From the NCBI RefSeq assembly GCF_000185145.2, contig NZ_GL833119.1, forward strand, positions 248,001-312,000: DNA of 64,000 nt. Direction: 5' to 3'. The notes beneath the pieces were generated by a model. That model did not search any database. It was not told the DNA's origin and saw only the letters and a list, made by a program, of their open reading frames with translations. Below, one piece after another: positions 22,784-32,161 of the stretch. The position numbers and the translations under genes were made by a program. Positions within the stretch are counted from its first letter, which is position 1, and every line of letters starts with the position of its first letter. Source of the stretch: Hoylesella oralis ATCC 33269 (GTDB taxonomy: Bacteria; Bacteroidota; Bacteroidia; Bacteroidales; Bacteroidaceae).

Positions 22784-25135
22784 ATGAAGAAAACATTATT
22801 TCTGCTGTTAGGCATTGCAGGTATGCTGCTTGCATCGTGCAACGGCCGAGAAACGGCGAAAGAGGAGAATTTAACGCAGTATGTAGAGCCGCGAATAGGC
22901 ACGGCTCATTGTCGTTATTTCCACTTCGCACCCGGCGCAATGCCCTTTGGAATGGCGAAGCCCGGCCCTTCTACCAATGGTTCTCTGGGCAACAAGTCGG
23001 GCTGGGAGGCCACGGGATACGACTATCGCGATAAATCTATCGAGGGTTTTCCCTGCCTGCACGAGTTTCAGGTGGGCGGTGTGGTGCTCATGCCTACCAC
23101 GGGCAAGCTCGTAACAGTGCCCGGATTGCCCACCGATACATTACGGAAAACGGGCTACCGCTCGGCATTCAGCCACGACGAAGAGGTGGCTACGGCGGGC
23201 TACTACTCCGTTATGTTGAAAGATTACGACATAAAGGCCGAAGTTACAGCTACCGAACGTGTGGCTTTCCAGCGTTATGTGTTCCCCGAAAGTAGCGAGA
23301 GCCATATCCTTTTCGACATAGGAAATCGGCAAGGAGAGAGCGGGGCTGTCGCCGATGCATCGGTAACCTACGACGATAATGGGCGCATTGAAGGCTGGGT
23401 AATCACCGAACCTGAATACGTTAAGAAGTATCAGCCCGGGGCTAATGTGCCTATTTATTTCTCGGCAGTGCTCGATAAAAAGCCCGATACAGTGGGCACT
23501 TTCGTAGGCGACAAGGTTACTCAAGGAGCCAAAAAGGTAACGGGCAAAGGTGCCGGACTGTATCTCACGTTCAAGACTTCTAAAGATGAAGCCGTAACAG
23601 TAAAGGTGGGTGTTTCTTATACATCTGTGGAAAATGCTCGCCTGAATTTGGAAACGGAGGTCAAAGACCTTACTTTCGACGAAGCTAAAAAGCGGTCGCA
23701 CGACACGTGGCAGGAGTATCTGAGCCGCATTGCCGTAGAAACTAAGGTGAAAGAAGATAAGGTGAAATTCTATACGGGGCTGTATCATGCGCTGCTCGGT
23801 CGTGGTGTTGCCAGCGACGTGAACGGCGCCTACCCGCGGCACGACGGCAAAATCGGACAGATAGAGCTGAAAGACGGCAAACCCGCTTTCAATCTCTATA
23901 ACACCGATGCCATGTGGGGAGGGCAATGGAACCTTACGCAAGTGTGGATTATGGCATATCCCGAACACATGAGCGACTTCATAAGTAGCCACTTACAGAT
24001 ATATAAGGATTGCGGTTGGTTGGCCGATGGTGTGGCCAACAGCCGCTATGTATCGGGCGTAGGCACCAATCAATTGAGCAATATGATTGTGGCTGCCTAC
24101 ATGTGCGGCATACGTGATTTCGACATAAAGCTGGCATACGAGGCTTGTCTGAAGAACGAACTCGAGGGACGGAACCGCCCCTTAGGCGCCGGAAAGGTAG
24201 ATGCCGACAAGTTCGTGAAATACGGCTATGTGCCTCATGAAGAAACCGGAGAGGGCCCCGACGAGGCGTTTATGTTCTCTGCATCCCACACCTTGGAGTA
24301 TTCTTACAGCGCTTGGGCGGTGGCACAGTTTGCCAAAGCGCTCGGTAAGAACGACGACTATAAGAAGCTGATGAACCTTTCGAAGGGCTGGGAACGTATC
24401 TACGACGATAAAGCCAACTTCGTTCATCCCAAGAAGGCCGACGGTACGTTTGTAGAAAACTTCGATCCGTTGCAGGTATGGCGTGGTTTTCAGGAGGGTA
24501 ACGCATGGCAATATACATTCTATGTGCCTCACGATCCGCAGGCACTTGTGGCAAAGGTAGGCGCTGAAGAGTTCACCAACCGCTTGGACAGCATCTTTAC
24601 ACTATCGCAAAAGAAGATATTCAGCGGCGGTACAGAGGTCGGTGCGTTCGCCGGTTTGGAGACCTTGTACAATCAGGGCAACCAACCATGCCTGCATATC
24701 TCATGGCTTTTCAACGATGCAGGTAAGCCCTCGCGCACACAGAAGTGGGTTCGAGCCATCTTAGACGAGTTTTACGGCACCGAAGGAATTCATGGTTACG
24801 GCTACGGACAGGACGAAGATCAAGGACAGTTGGGCGCTTGGTTCGTCATATCTTCTATAGGTCTCTTCGACGTACATGGCCTCGACGCCTCCGATCCGAC
24901 GTTTGCGTTGGGCAGTCCGCTATTCGATAAGGTCTCTATTCGCCTGAGCGACAAGTATTACAACGGCGGTACGTTCAACATACGTGTCAACGGTAACAGC
25001 AAAAAGAATATCTTTGTGCAGGATTATAGGCTGAACGGAGAAACGCTGAAAACGCCCTATTTGCCGTTTAAAACATTCATCAAAGGGGGCACACTCGAGA
25101 TGAATATGGGTGATACACCGAAAGATCGTTATTGA
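22784..25135 (+). CDS. GH92 alpha-mannosidase lipoprotein
   Basis: The 783-aa protein has a lipobox (LLASC, Cys19), so it is a membrane-anchored lipoprotein. It shows the GH92 architecture: an N-terminal beta-sandwich with the YVEPRIGT and HFAPGAMPFGM segments, and an (alpha/alpha)6 domain with HEETGEGPDEAF, NQPCLHISWLFNDAG and GYGQDEDQGQLGAWFV, the last being a family hallmark. GH92 enzymes are calcium-dependent exo-alpha-mannosidases that trim host N-glycans or yeast mannan. The linkage specificity cannot be read here. No other mannan-degrading gene is next to it. Confidence 0.93.
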   Translation: MKKTLFLLLGIAGMLLASCNGRETAKEENLTQYVEPRIGTAHCRYFHFAPGAMPFGMAKPGPSTNGSLGNKSGWEATGYDYRDKSIEGFPCLHEFQVGGVVLMPTTGKLVTVPGLPTDTLRKTGYRSAFSHDEEVATAGYYSVMLKDYDIKAEVTATERVAFQRYVFPESSESHILFDIGNRQGESGAVADASVTYDDNGRIEGWVITEPEYVKKYQPGANVPIYFSAVLDKKPDTVGTFVGDKVTQGAKKVTGKGAGLYLTFKTSKDEAVTVKVGVSYTSVENARLNLETEVKDLTFDEAKKRSHDTWQEYLSRIAVETKVKEDKVKFYTGLYHALLGRGVASDVNGAYPRHDGKIGQIELKDGKPAFNLYNTDAMWGGQWNLTQVWIMAYPEHMSDFISSHLQIYKDCGWLADGVANSRYVSGVGTNQLSNMIVAAYMCGIRDFDIKLAYEACLKNELEGRNRPLGAGKVDADKFVKYGYVPHEETGEGPDEAFMFSASHTLEYSYSAWAVAQFAKALGKNDDYKKLMNLSKGWERIYDDKANFVHPKKADGTFVENFDPLQVWRGFQEGNAWQYTFYVPHDPQALVAKVGAEEFTNRLDSIFTLSQKKIFSGGTEVGAFAGLETLYNQGNQPCLHISWLFNDAGKPSRTQKWVRAILDEFYGTEGIHGYGYGQDEDQGQLGAWFVISSIGLFDVHGLDASDPTFALGSPLFDKVSIRLSDKYYNGGTFNIRVNGNSKKNIFVQDYRLNGETLKTPYLPFKTFIKGGTLEMNMGDTPKDRY

Positions 25136-25163
25136 CAGAACGGTGAAATAAGATACAAAGAAT

Positions 25164-25192
25164 AACGGGATGCCCACGAAGAGCATCCCGTT
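25164..25192. terminator. Terminator between GH92 and sucD
   Basis: AACGGGATGC (25164-25173) pairs perfectly with GCATCCCGTT (25183-25192) around a 9-base loop, followed by CTCTTTTC on the plus strand. It sits between two convergent genes. Confidence 0.8.
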
Positions 25193-25252
25193 CTCTTTTC
25201 GTATTTTATGCAGACGGGCGGGGTTGTGTGCCCGTTCGTCGCACACGACTCT

Positions 25253-26134
25253 TTATCCTTTCCGCTTTTCCAGCTGCTTTTTCAAGAGCAAGGGTATCTC
25301 GCTTGTCTCGTTGGCTACGGGAACTCCCGCCGCTTCAAAGGCTGCAATCTTCTCTGAGGCAGTACCCGAACCGCTCGAAATGATGGCACCTGCATGCCCC
25401 ATTTGCTTGCCCGGAGGTGCCTGACGGCCAGATATAAACACGGCAACCGGCTTGGTTACGTGGGCTTTAATGTACTCCGCAGCACGTTCTTCGGCATCTC
25501 CACCGATCTCACCTATCAGGGCTATGCTGTCTGTTTGGGGATCTTTCTCGAACATTTCCAGCAAGTCTTGGAAATAGAGCCCCACAACAGGATCGCCGCC
25601 CACGCCGACTGCCGTAGACTGTCCTAAGCCATTCACGGTAAGATTGTACACAACTTCGTAGGTAAGCGTACCGCTTCGGCTGATTACACCCGTATGGCCT
25701 TTCTTGAAAATGTTAGTGGGCATGATGCCGACCATGCTCTCTTCCGGCGATATGAGGCCCGGACAATTCGGCCCTATCAACCGTGCACCTTTCATACGGA
25801 TATAGCGTTGCGCGATTACAGCATCCATCGTGGGCACTCCTTCGGTAATGCAAACAATGAGTTTTATACCGCCATCCGCCGCTTCCATCATAGCATCTTT
25901 GGCAAAGGGTGCAGGAACGAAGATGACAGACGTATCAGCTCCCGTGGCTGCAACGGCATCCTTCACGGTGTTGAACACCGGAATACCGTCTACTGTTTGT
26001 CCCGCCTTGCCCGGCGAGGTGCCGCCCACAACGTTGGTACCATAGCTTTTCATTTTCGACGCATGGAAACTCCCGTCGCGTCCGGTGATACCTTGTACAA
26101 TCAATTTCGTATCTTTATTGATCAATATACTCAT
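25253..26134 (-). CDS. sucD: Succinate--CoA ligase, alpha subunit
   Basis: A 293-aa protein with a CoA-binding Rossmann domain (N-terminal [29 protein letters not shown]) and the phosphohistidine loop around H247 (GHAGAI). With SucC it interconverts succinyl-CoA and succinate, coupled to nucleotide phosphorylation. In Bacteroidales it links the reductive succinate and propionate branch to CoA metabolism. It follows sucC after 38 bases and is co-transcribed. Confidence 0.95.
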   Translation of the reverse strand: MSILINKDTKLIVQGITGRDGSFHASKMKSYGTNVVGGTSPGKAGQTVDGIPVFNTVKDAVAATGADTSVIFVPAPFAKDAMMEAADGGIKLIVCITEGVPTMDAVIAQRYIRMKGARLIGPNCPGLISPEESMVGIMPTNIFKKGHTGVISRSGTLTYEVVYNLTVNGLGQSTAVGVGGDPVVGLYFQDLLEMFEKDPQTDSIALIGEIGGDAEERAAEYIKAHVTKPVAVFISGRQAPPGKQMGHAGAIISSGSGTASEKIAAFEAAGVPVANETSEIPLLLKKQLEKRKG

Positions 26135-26172
26135 AATCTTTCAATGTTAAATGGTTCTGTAAACGATGTTTC

Positions 26173-27315
26173 TTAGGCGAGCGACCGAGCGAGTTCCACG
26201 GCCTTATGCCCGGCATCCGCCATGCTTGTGCCCACTGTGAAGCGGGTTCCGTGCAGCAGTTCGCGCCCTTCGACCTCGTTAGTTCCCGTAAGTCGTATTA
26301 CAATAGGTATCTTTGTGTTCAATTGTTCGAATGCTTCGATCAAGCCTTTTGCCACATCATCGCAGCGTGTAATGCCACCAAAGATGTTGATGAGCACCAC
26401 CCTGACATGCTTATCGCTAAGGAGCAGTTTCATTGCCTCGACGATCTTCTCCGGATTAGAGCTGCCTCCGATGTCTAAAAAGTTGGCAGGTTCGCCGCCA
26501 TAAAGCTTGATCATGTCCATCGTGGCCATAGCTAAACCGGCGCCGTTTACCATACATCCGATACTTCCACCGAGGTTTATGTAGCTGAACCCCTTATCTT
26601 TAGCGGCCTGTTCCTTACGCTCTTCCTCTGTTGGTTCGAACAATTTAAACACGTCTTCGTGGCGGTAAAGCGCGTTATTATCAAAGGTCATCTTGGCATC
26701 GATGGCCTTCAACCGGCCGTCTTCGGTCAGAACGAGCGGATTGATTTCGGCAAGCGAGGCATCTTTCTCGGTAAACAAGCGGTAGAGATTCTTAAATATA
26801 GGCACGGCTTGCTTTACCTCTGTCATGTCGTCGAATAGCTTGAAGGCCGCTTCTCTTGCCAAATAATCGGTCATACCCACAAGCGGATCGATCGTTATTT
26901 TATGTATCTTCTCGGGCGTTTCGCGGGCTACTTGTTCGATATCCATGCCCCCTTCGCGGCTCAACATCAGCAAAGGCGACTTCGATTTGCGGTCGATAAG
27001 GATGCTCACGTAATATTCCGACGCGATTGCAACGGCCTCTCCGACGAGTATTCTGTCTACCGTAAAGCCTTTAATAGTCATACCCAATATCTTCGAGGCA
27101 TACTCGCGAACCTCTTCTTCGCCGTTGGCAACCTTCACGCCACCAGCCTTTCCGCGCCCTCCGGTGTGCACCTGTGCTTTTATAACCGCCCGATCAACGC
27201 CGAGAGTGCGGTAGGCTGTCACCGCTTCTTCTACCGTACGGCACAGGATACTCCTGTCTACGGGCAGCCCGTAATCGGCAAAAAACGCCTTTGCCTGATA
27301 CTCATGAACCTTCAT
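26173..27315 (-). CDS. sucC: Succinate--CoA ligase, beta subunit
   Basis: The 380-aa protein starting MKVHEYQAKAFFADYGLPV has the ATP-grasp fold, with the nucleotide-binding region early, the GGRGKAGGVK loop and LDIGGSSNPEK and IFGGITRCDDVAKG near the end. I place the start at 27315 rather than at the farther-upstream ATG (27363), because the family begins at MKVHEYQ and because a -7 box TAAGTTTG lies at 27367-27360. The gene leads the sucC-sucD operon. Confidence 0.94.
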   Translation of the reverse strand: MKVHEYQAKAFFADYGLPVDRSILCRTVEEAVTAYRTLGVDRAVIKAQVHTGGRGKAGGVKVANGEEEVREYASKILGMTIKGFTVDRILVGEAVAIASEYYVSILIDRKSKSPLLMLSREGGMDIEQVARETPEKIHKITIDPLVGMTDYLAREAAFKLFDDMTEVKQAVPIFKNLYRLFTEKDASLAEINPLVLTEDGRLKAIDAKMTFDNNALYRHEDVFKLFEPTEEERKEQAAKDKGFSYINLGGSIGCMVNGAGLAMATMDMIKLYGGEPANFLDIGGSSNPEKIVEAMKLLLSDKHVRVVLINIFGGITRCDDVAKGLIEAFEQLNTKIPIVIRLTGTNEVEGRELLHGTRFTVGTSMADAGHKAVELARSLA

Positions 27316-27359
27316 AGTAATATATGTTTTAGATGTTATTGAATGTTTCGTTCTTCTTT

Positions 27360-27791
27360 GCAAACTTACATATTTTTTTTCTATTTTGCATATTCTTGCG
27401 ACAAAAAGTTCGAGTGGTAAAAATAAATGGGGTGTACAAGTGTTGCAAAGGAAATGGGAACGGGCGTTTTCGGATAGATATAAACCGAAGAAACGGGTAC
27501 CAAAAGCGCATCGATAGCAGAAAATATTTTATTTGTTGCTAACAGATATTCCGATAATTCGGCACATCTATCGCCGATAGGCAGCCTGCCTGTCGGGCTT
27601 GTACGGGCATTCTATCGAAGACAGAAACGCCATGTACGAACGGTACCAATATTTTTCTCTGAAAATAGACAAGGCGGATGCAATTCTAAAAAGCGCCCTC
27701 TGCCATACCTGCAATAGCTTTCCGCCCGCTGTTCAGCAACAATATTTTCCGCATGATAATTTTGTTTTCTTGATAAATATCTATAACTTTG
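27360..27791. other. Gap between sucC and the 232-aa protein gene: two divergent promoters
   Basis: The left edge holds the sucC -7 box (27367-27360, minus). The right part holds a complete plus-strand promoter: TTTG 27761-27764, 19-base spacer, TAACTTTG 27784-27791, for the gene at 27902. Between them no real gene is seen. A stretch near 27555-27620 carries the dispersed words ATCTATCGCCGATAGG and CTGCCTGTCGGG found in other gaps. Confidence 0.6.
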
Positions 27792-27901
27792 CAAAGGTTC
27801 GAATCAAGAAAAACATGAACAGAACTGTTTTGCGTGCACCGCAGGCATAAACTATATATTCTGAAAACATAATGTAAAACGATGTTTAATTCCAAGTTAT
27901 C

Positions 27902-28600
27902 ATGAAAAAAATATTTATAGTAAAGGCGGTAGTCATACTTGCCGTTGTCCTTTTCGTAGTCTCTATGCCCGTGCAGGCCGGCAATACAGACACTATAAAA
28001 GTGGTTCAAAAAGTACCCACCTGCATAAAATATTGTACGAATTACGACGATATGATGGCCGAAAAATGGCAACAAGCAGACTCTGTTCAGGTGTTTACCA
28101 AGAGTCGTGCCAAACAAATGTGGTGGGGAGGAAATGACTTTAAGTTCGATACGGGTAACAAACACACTAATAAACTGCTGAAGAAATATGCTTTCGCCGT
28201 TATGTATAACGATACTTTACTTCTCAACACCGGCCTTTATACAGACCGCGGAGTGCGTTTTAACACGGGTTATACCCGTGGTTACCGCATGAAAGACGGC
28301 AGATTGCTGATTACTTATTTTAATGTAAAGGAGGCTGGAAGCCGAGCTATGATGGGAGGAGCGTTCGGATTGGTTGGTTCTCTAATTGCATCGGCATCGA
28401 ACAGTAAGCTGATTAAACAGGATGTTTGTTATATCATTATGCACGGAGAAAAGAAAGCATTCATTATAGACGACAAGCAGATGAGCACTCTGTTGGCCGG
28501 ACGGCAAGACCTGCTAAGCGAGTATTATGCCGTGGAAAAGAAAAACAGATTGCATGCAGATGTGATAATGCCCCTATTGGAAAAGGCCGGAATACTATAA
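27902..28600 (+). CDS. Exported protein of unknown function
   Basis: The 232-aa protein has a clear signal peptide (MKKIFIVKAVVILAVVLFVV...VQA) and a periplasmic remainder with no catalytic motif I recognise. It contains a glycine-rich hydrophobic stretch (AMMGGAFGLVGSLIASAS, near 155-172) that might be a second membrane-contacting helix. A full promoter lies 110 bases upstream, and a weak hairpin (CTACG/CGTAG, 28602-28620) follows the stop. Function unknown. Confidence 0.75.
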   Translation: MKKIFIVKAVVILAVVLFVVSMPVQAGNTDTIKVVQKVPTCIKYCTNYDDMMAEKWQQADSVQVFTKSRAKQMWWGGNDFKFDTGNKHTNKLLKKYAFAVMYNDTLLLNTGLYTDRGVRFNTGYTRGYRMKDGRLLITYFNVKEAGSRAMMGGAFGLVGSLIASASNSKLIKQDVCYIIMHGEKKAFIIDDKQMSTLLAGRQDLLSEYYAVEKKNRLHADVIMPLLEKAGIL

Positions 28601-28739
28601 ACTACGGTCCTCCCTCGTAGCTTTAACTTTTACTCTTACGCCTGTCTGCCGAGAATATATTGGCGGTCTGTCTGCCGATATGGGTATTTTTTTGTACCTT
28701 TGTGGGCTTGTTTGAAACGACAAGACCTAAAAACAATTT

Positions 28740-29210
28740 ATGATGAAACAAACAGATTTGATGCGCAGAGCTATTGCGTTGTCCGAACAGAGTGTAAGAA
28801 ACGGGGGCGGACCTTTCGGGGCTGTTGTCGCAAGGAATGGCGAAATCATCGCCGAGGCATCCAACCGTGTAACCATAGACCATGATCCTACAGCGCATGC
28901 AGAAGTGAACGCCATCCGCAAGGCTGCCCGCGAACTCGATACGTTCGATCTTTCCGGCTGCGATATCTACACCAGTTGCGAGCCTTGCCCTATGTGTCTC
29001 GGCGCCATTTATTGGGCACATCTCAACCGTATTTATTATGCCAACGATCGTAAGGATGCCGCAAGGATTGGCTTCGACGACGACTTTATTTACAAAGAAA
29101 TTGCTCTGAAACCGGCCGACAGGCATAAACAAATGTCGATACTCCTGCCCGATGAGGCCCGCAAAGCCTTCGAACTGTGGGAACAAAATGCGGAGAAAAC
29201 GGAGTATTAA
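28740..29210 (+). CDS. guaD: Guanine deaminase (cytidine deaminase fold)
   Basis: The 156-aa protein has the zinc deaminase motifs HAE (H53, E55) and PCPMC (C83, C86), and its surrounding text (GGPFGAVV, DPTAHAEV, AIYWAHL, GFDDDFIYKEI) closely follows Bacillus GuaD. The enzyme converts guanine to xanthine in purine salvage. A tRNA adenosine deaminase (TadA) is less likely because of the GFDDxFIYKE tail. A -7 box TACCTTTG lies at 28695-28702. Confidence 0.88.
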   Translation: MMKQTDLMRRAIALSEQSVRNGGGPFGAVVARNGEIIAEASNRVTIDHDPTAHAEVNAIRKAARELDTFDLSGCDIYTSCEPCPMCLGAIYWAHLNRIYYANDRKDAARIGFDDDFIYKEIALKPADRHKQMSILLPDEARKAFELWEQNAEKTEY

Positions 29211-29232
29211 GTACAGAGAAAGGGCGGAATAT

Positions 29233-29733
29233 TTACGGGTTCGCGGGTTCGATACGCTGGAATGCCAAGCGTTCATCGCCATTCTGCAAGTAGATGATGC
29301 CGCAGTATTCGAAGTTATGTTTTAGCAGAATGTGTTGCATAATGAGGTTGTCGCGATGGGTGTCTATGCGGATATTGTCGGTAAAGCCCCTTGAAAAGTC
29401 GACAACAGCCTTGAAGATACCGTGGCACTCCGGCATTCCGACAATGCGATGAATTACATAATAAGGCTTTTCGTCATCGATCCAAGCTCCCTCGTAGATG
29501 TGTTTATAAGTGCTTTCCGGCCCCTCCACCAGTACGAAAGTGCCCACCGTGCGCCCTTCTTCGGTGCAGATATAGCTGTCGCCTCGCTCTATATCGCGGA
29601 TAACCGTACGTATATCAGGGCTTCCATCTGCCCACTGTTGCCGGTTGCCGCTACGTCTCATAATGCCGCGCCCTATATCTATCAACCGCATAACAGACTG
29701 CAAGTCGCCCTTTTCGGCTTTTCTAATGTGCAT
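29233..29733 (-). CDS. GNAT-family N-acetyltransferase
   Basis: A 166-aa protein that begins MHIRKAEKGDLQSVMRLI, the usual GNAT start, with a beta-strand GTFVLVEG and a C-terminal DTHRDNLIMQHILLKHNFEYCGIIY segment that matches the acetyl-CoA-binding region and last strands of the fold. The substrate is not predictable. It is 3 bases downstream of the WG-repeat-like gene and shares its transcript. Confidence 0.85.
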   Translation of the reverse strand: MHIRKAEKGDLQSVMRLIDIGRGIMRRSGNRQQWADGSPDIRTVIRDIERGDSYICTEEGRTVGTFVLVEGPESTYKHIYEGAWIDDEKPYYVIHRIVGMPECHGIFKAVVDFSRGFTDNIRIDTHRDNLIMQHILLKHNFEYCGIIYLQNGDERLAFQRIEPANP

Positions 29734-29736
29734 GAT

Positions 29737-30414
29737 TTACCGTGCTATGAACTTTCCGTCGTTATCGATAAGGCCTTTTACCTTACCTTTAACGGCCTCG
29801 AAATAAGGAGGTTCATCGCGCAGAGAGATATTGTTGTACACGAAATCGGCCACAATAGTATCTTTGCCGTCGGGAAGTATCAGCCCCATCTTACCGTTCT
29901 TTTCTACGATGATGGGCATTGTACGAAGATCATCCACGTAAACATAGCATGTTCGGATGAAGTCGTAATAAGGATGAACGAGCACTCTACCCCGATGATC
30001 CTTTATGCCGAACTTGCCTTCCTCTTCGAAAACCTGATGATATTGCACATATTTACTTTTGATACGGTTTAGGTAAAACACCATTTTACGCTTATCGTTG
30101 ACAAGTTTCAGCATATATATAAAGGTGTCGCAATAATTGGCCATGGCCCGCGTCAGTACGATCTTGAAGTCTAATCCGCTCAATACTTTACGGTTTAAAT
30201 CTATATATCGCGCAATCGCTTCTTCCTTCTGTGGCACCGAGAGCTGCGATAATTGTTGTTCAAAACGCTCCATCATGCGCTTTGTACCCGACATCCCTTT
30301 GATATATCTATGTATCTGACGGGACATCTCATCACATACAAACTTGTCTATTTGCTGTACCTCTATGCTGTCTACATACCGGTCGTCGAAGTTTTCTTGT
30401 GTTATCTTTTCCAT
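29737..30414 (-). CDS. Unknown protein with WG-like repeats
   Basis: The 225-aa protein has a helical N-terminal half and a C-terminal half with repeats of the WG type (GKFGIKDHRGRVLVHPYYDFI, GKMGLILPDGKDTIVADFVYNNI, GLIDNDGKFI). There is no signal peptide, so it is probably cytoplasmic. It is first in an operon with the GNAT gene. A TACCTTTG box at 30442-30435 is 21 bases before the start. Function unknown. Confidence 0.75.
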   Translation of the reverse strand: MEKITQENFDDRYVDSIEVQQIDKFVCDEMSRQIHRYIKGMSGTKRMMERFEQQLSQLSVPQKEEAIARYIDLNRKVLSGLDFKIVLTRAMANYCDTFIYMLKLVNDKRKMVFYLNRIKSKYVQYHQVFEEEGKFGIKDHRGRVLVHPYYDFIRTCYVYVDDLRTMPIIVEKNGKMGLILPDGKDTIVADFVYNNISLRDEPPYFEAVKGKVKGLIDNDGKFIAR

Positions 30415-30544
30415 GGAATATTACTCCTTTTTGCCAAAGGTACGGCATTTTCTGCACTCAACAAAACGAAATATCATATTTTTTCCGTTTTTACAATAAT
30501 TATAGGTACCTTTGTGATGTTCAACATTATATTTTAATAACGAT

Positions 30545-32029
30545 ATGAAAAAGATTATCCTCACTGCTTTTTTGTGCCTCGTAACATCGATAGGTTATGC
30601 ACAAATCGAAAGACCTAAGCTCGTTGTAGGCCTCGTAATAGACCAAATGAGATGGGATTACCTATATTATTATTACGATAAATATCGAAACGACGGGCTT
30701 AAACGGATGTTGCGCGAGGGTTACAGTTGCGAAAATACGATGATTAACTATATACCTTCCGTTACCGCAATAGGCCACGCGAGCATTTATACCGGCACTG
30801 TACCGGCGTTACATGGCATTGCCGGCAATAATTTCATGATAAACAACAAGTGGAGTTACTGCTGTTCAGACTCTCTAGTTAAGAGTGTAGGAAGCACAAA
30901 CAGTGCAGGTAAGATGTCTCCACGCAATATGTGGGCCACCACAATAGGCGATGTACTGCGCATAGCCACCGATTATAAGTCGCGTGTATTCGGTGTTGCG
31001 ATCAAAGACCGTGCCGCTATATTGCCGGCAGGCCTTAATGCTAATGCCGCTTATTGGTGGGACCAAGAGGCCGGAAACTTCGTTTCGAGCACTTATTACA
31101 TGGATGAACTGCCGAAATGGGTACAGGATTTCAACCGTAGGAACCACACCAAGCCCGGATATGATATAAAAACAAGCAACGAAGGAGTAACGATGACCTT
31201 CAAAATGGCGCAAGCTATCCTTGATAACGAGAAGCTCGGACAAGGTGATGTTACTGATATGCTTTGCGTAAGCATATCGTCTACCGATGCTATCGGGCAC
31301 ACTTACAGCACAAGGGGTAAGGAGAATTACGAGGTATATATGCAACTTGACAGGGATATAGCGCAATTTCTCAATGTTCTCGATACCAAAATCGGGCGAA
31401 ACAACTATCTGCTGTTTCTCACAGCCGACCATGGCGCCGTGCATAACCCTAACCAGATGGCCGCCCACAGAATGCCTGTAGACGGATGGGATGTAACAAA
31501 AACGACAAACGAGCTGAACACCTATCTGAAAAATAAGTTCGGTGTAGATAAATTGGTTACACGTGCTTACATGAATTTTCTTTATCTCGATCACGACGCA
31601 ATCGGGCATGCAGGGCTGGAACTCGGTGAAGTAAGGACCGCTGCAGCCAACTTCTTGAAAGCCGACACCCAATTCCTATATGCCTTCGATCTCGAAAAAT
31701 CAGCCATAGAGCCCTTGCCTGAGCCTATTAAAGAGCGCGCCATCAATGGATATTGCCACAACCGAAGCGGCGATTTAGCCGTGATTTTAAGAAACGGATA
31801 TTTTGACTGGCCATATAAACCCGACTATAAAGGAACTACGCACGGTGCATGGAATCCTTATGATACGCATATCCCGCTCGTGTTTATGGGCTGGAATATC
31901 AAGCATGGAGAAACGTCTGTACCCGTTAAGATGGTAGATATCGCCCCCACAGTGTGCGCTATGCTCCACATACAGATGCCCAACGCCTGCATAGGCAATG
32001 CCATATTGCCCGTGAAAGACCGCCAATAA
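30545..32029 (+). CDS. pafA: PafA-type alkaline phosphatase
   Basis: The 494-aa protein has a signal peptide (...TSIGYAQ) and the alkaline-phosphatase-superfamily metal site: D33 (VIDQMRWD), the nucleophile Thr74 in PSVTAIGHA, SSTDAIGHTYS and TADHGAVH. The GNNF segment and the KDRAA segment match the substrate-binding Asn, Lys and Arg described for Elizabethkingia PafA. It would release phosphate from monoesters in the periplasm. The -7 box is TACCTTTG at 30507-30514. Confidence 0.9.
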   Translation: MKKIILTAFLCLVTSIGYAQIERPKLVVGLVIDQMRWDYLYYYYDKYRNDGLKRMLREGYSCENTMINYIPSVTAIGHASIYTGTVPALHGIAGNNFMINNKWSYCCSDSLVKSVGSTNSAGKMSPRNMWATTIGDVLRIATDYKSRVFGVAIKDRAAILPAGLNANAAYWWDQEAGNFVSSTYYMDELPKWVQDFNRRNHTKPGYDIKTSNEGVTMTFKMAQAILDNEKLGQGDVTDMLCVSISSTDAIGHTYSTRGKENYEVYMQLDRDIAQFLNVLDTKIGRNNYLLFLTADHGAVHNPNQMAAHRMPVDGWDVTKTTNELNTYLKNKFGVDKLVTRAYMNFLYLDHDAIGHAGLELGEVRTAAANFLKADTQFLYAFDLEKSAIEPLPEPIKERAINGYCHNRSGDLAVILRNGYFDWPYKPDYKGTTHGAWNPYDTHIPLVFMGWNIKHGETSVPVKMVDIAPTVCAMLHIQMPNACIGNAILPVKDRQ

Positions 32030-32042
32030 CACCTTTCATATC

Positions 32043-32108
32043 TACCGAATAAAGTACTGCAAAGCCATGTTTTTCCGTAATTGTGGTACTTTATTCGGTA
32101 ATTTTTTT
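32043..32108 (+). terminator. Long-armed terminator after pafA
   Basis: A perfect 15-bp inverted repeat (TACCGAATAAAGTAC 32043-32057, GTACTTTATTCGGTA 32086-32100) is followed directly by AATTTTTTT. The 28-base loop is unusually large for an intrinsic terminator. Confidence 0.7.
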
Positions 32109-32161
32109 AGCTATCTCTATTTCTTTTTACCCTATCTTTGCAAACATAAAAAGTACAAATT

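Noticed and set aside
23141..23992. A 283-aa minus-strand frame within the GH92 gene
   Set aside because: It is antisense to strongly conserved GH92 coding sequence.
27599..28165. Overlapping frames on both strands upstream of and across the 232-aa gene
   Set aside because: They cover the promoter region or are antisense to the exported protein and lack coding character.
28623..29282. A 219-aa minus-strand frame over guaD
   Set aside because: It lies over the guanine deaminase gene, whose zinc motifs are intact on the plus strand.
30875..31672. A 265-aa minus-strand frame within pafA
   Set aside because: It is antisense to the conserved phosphatase core.
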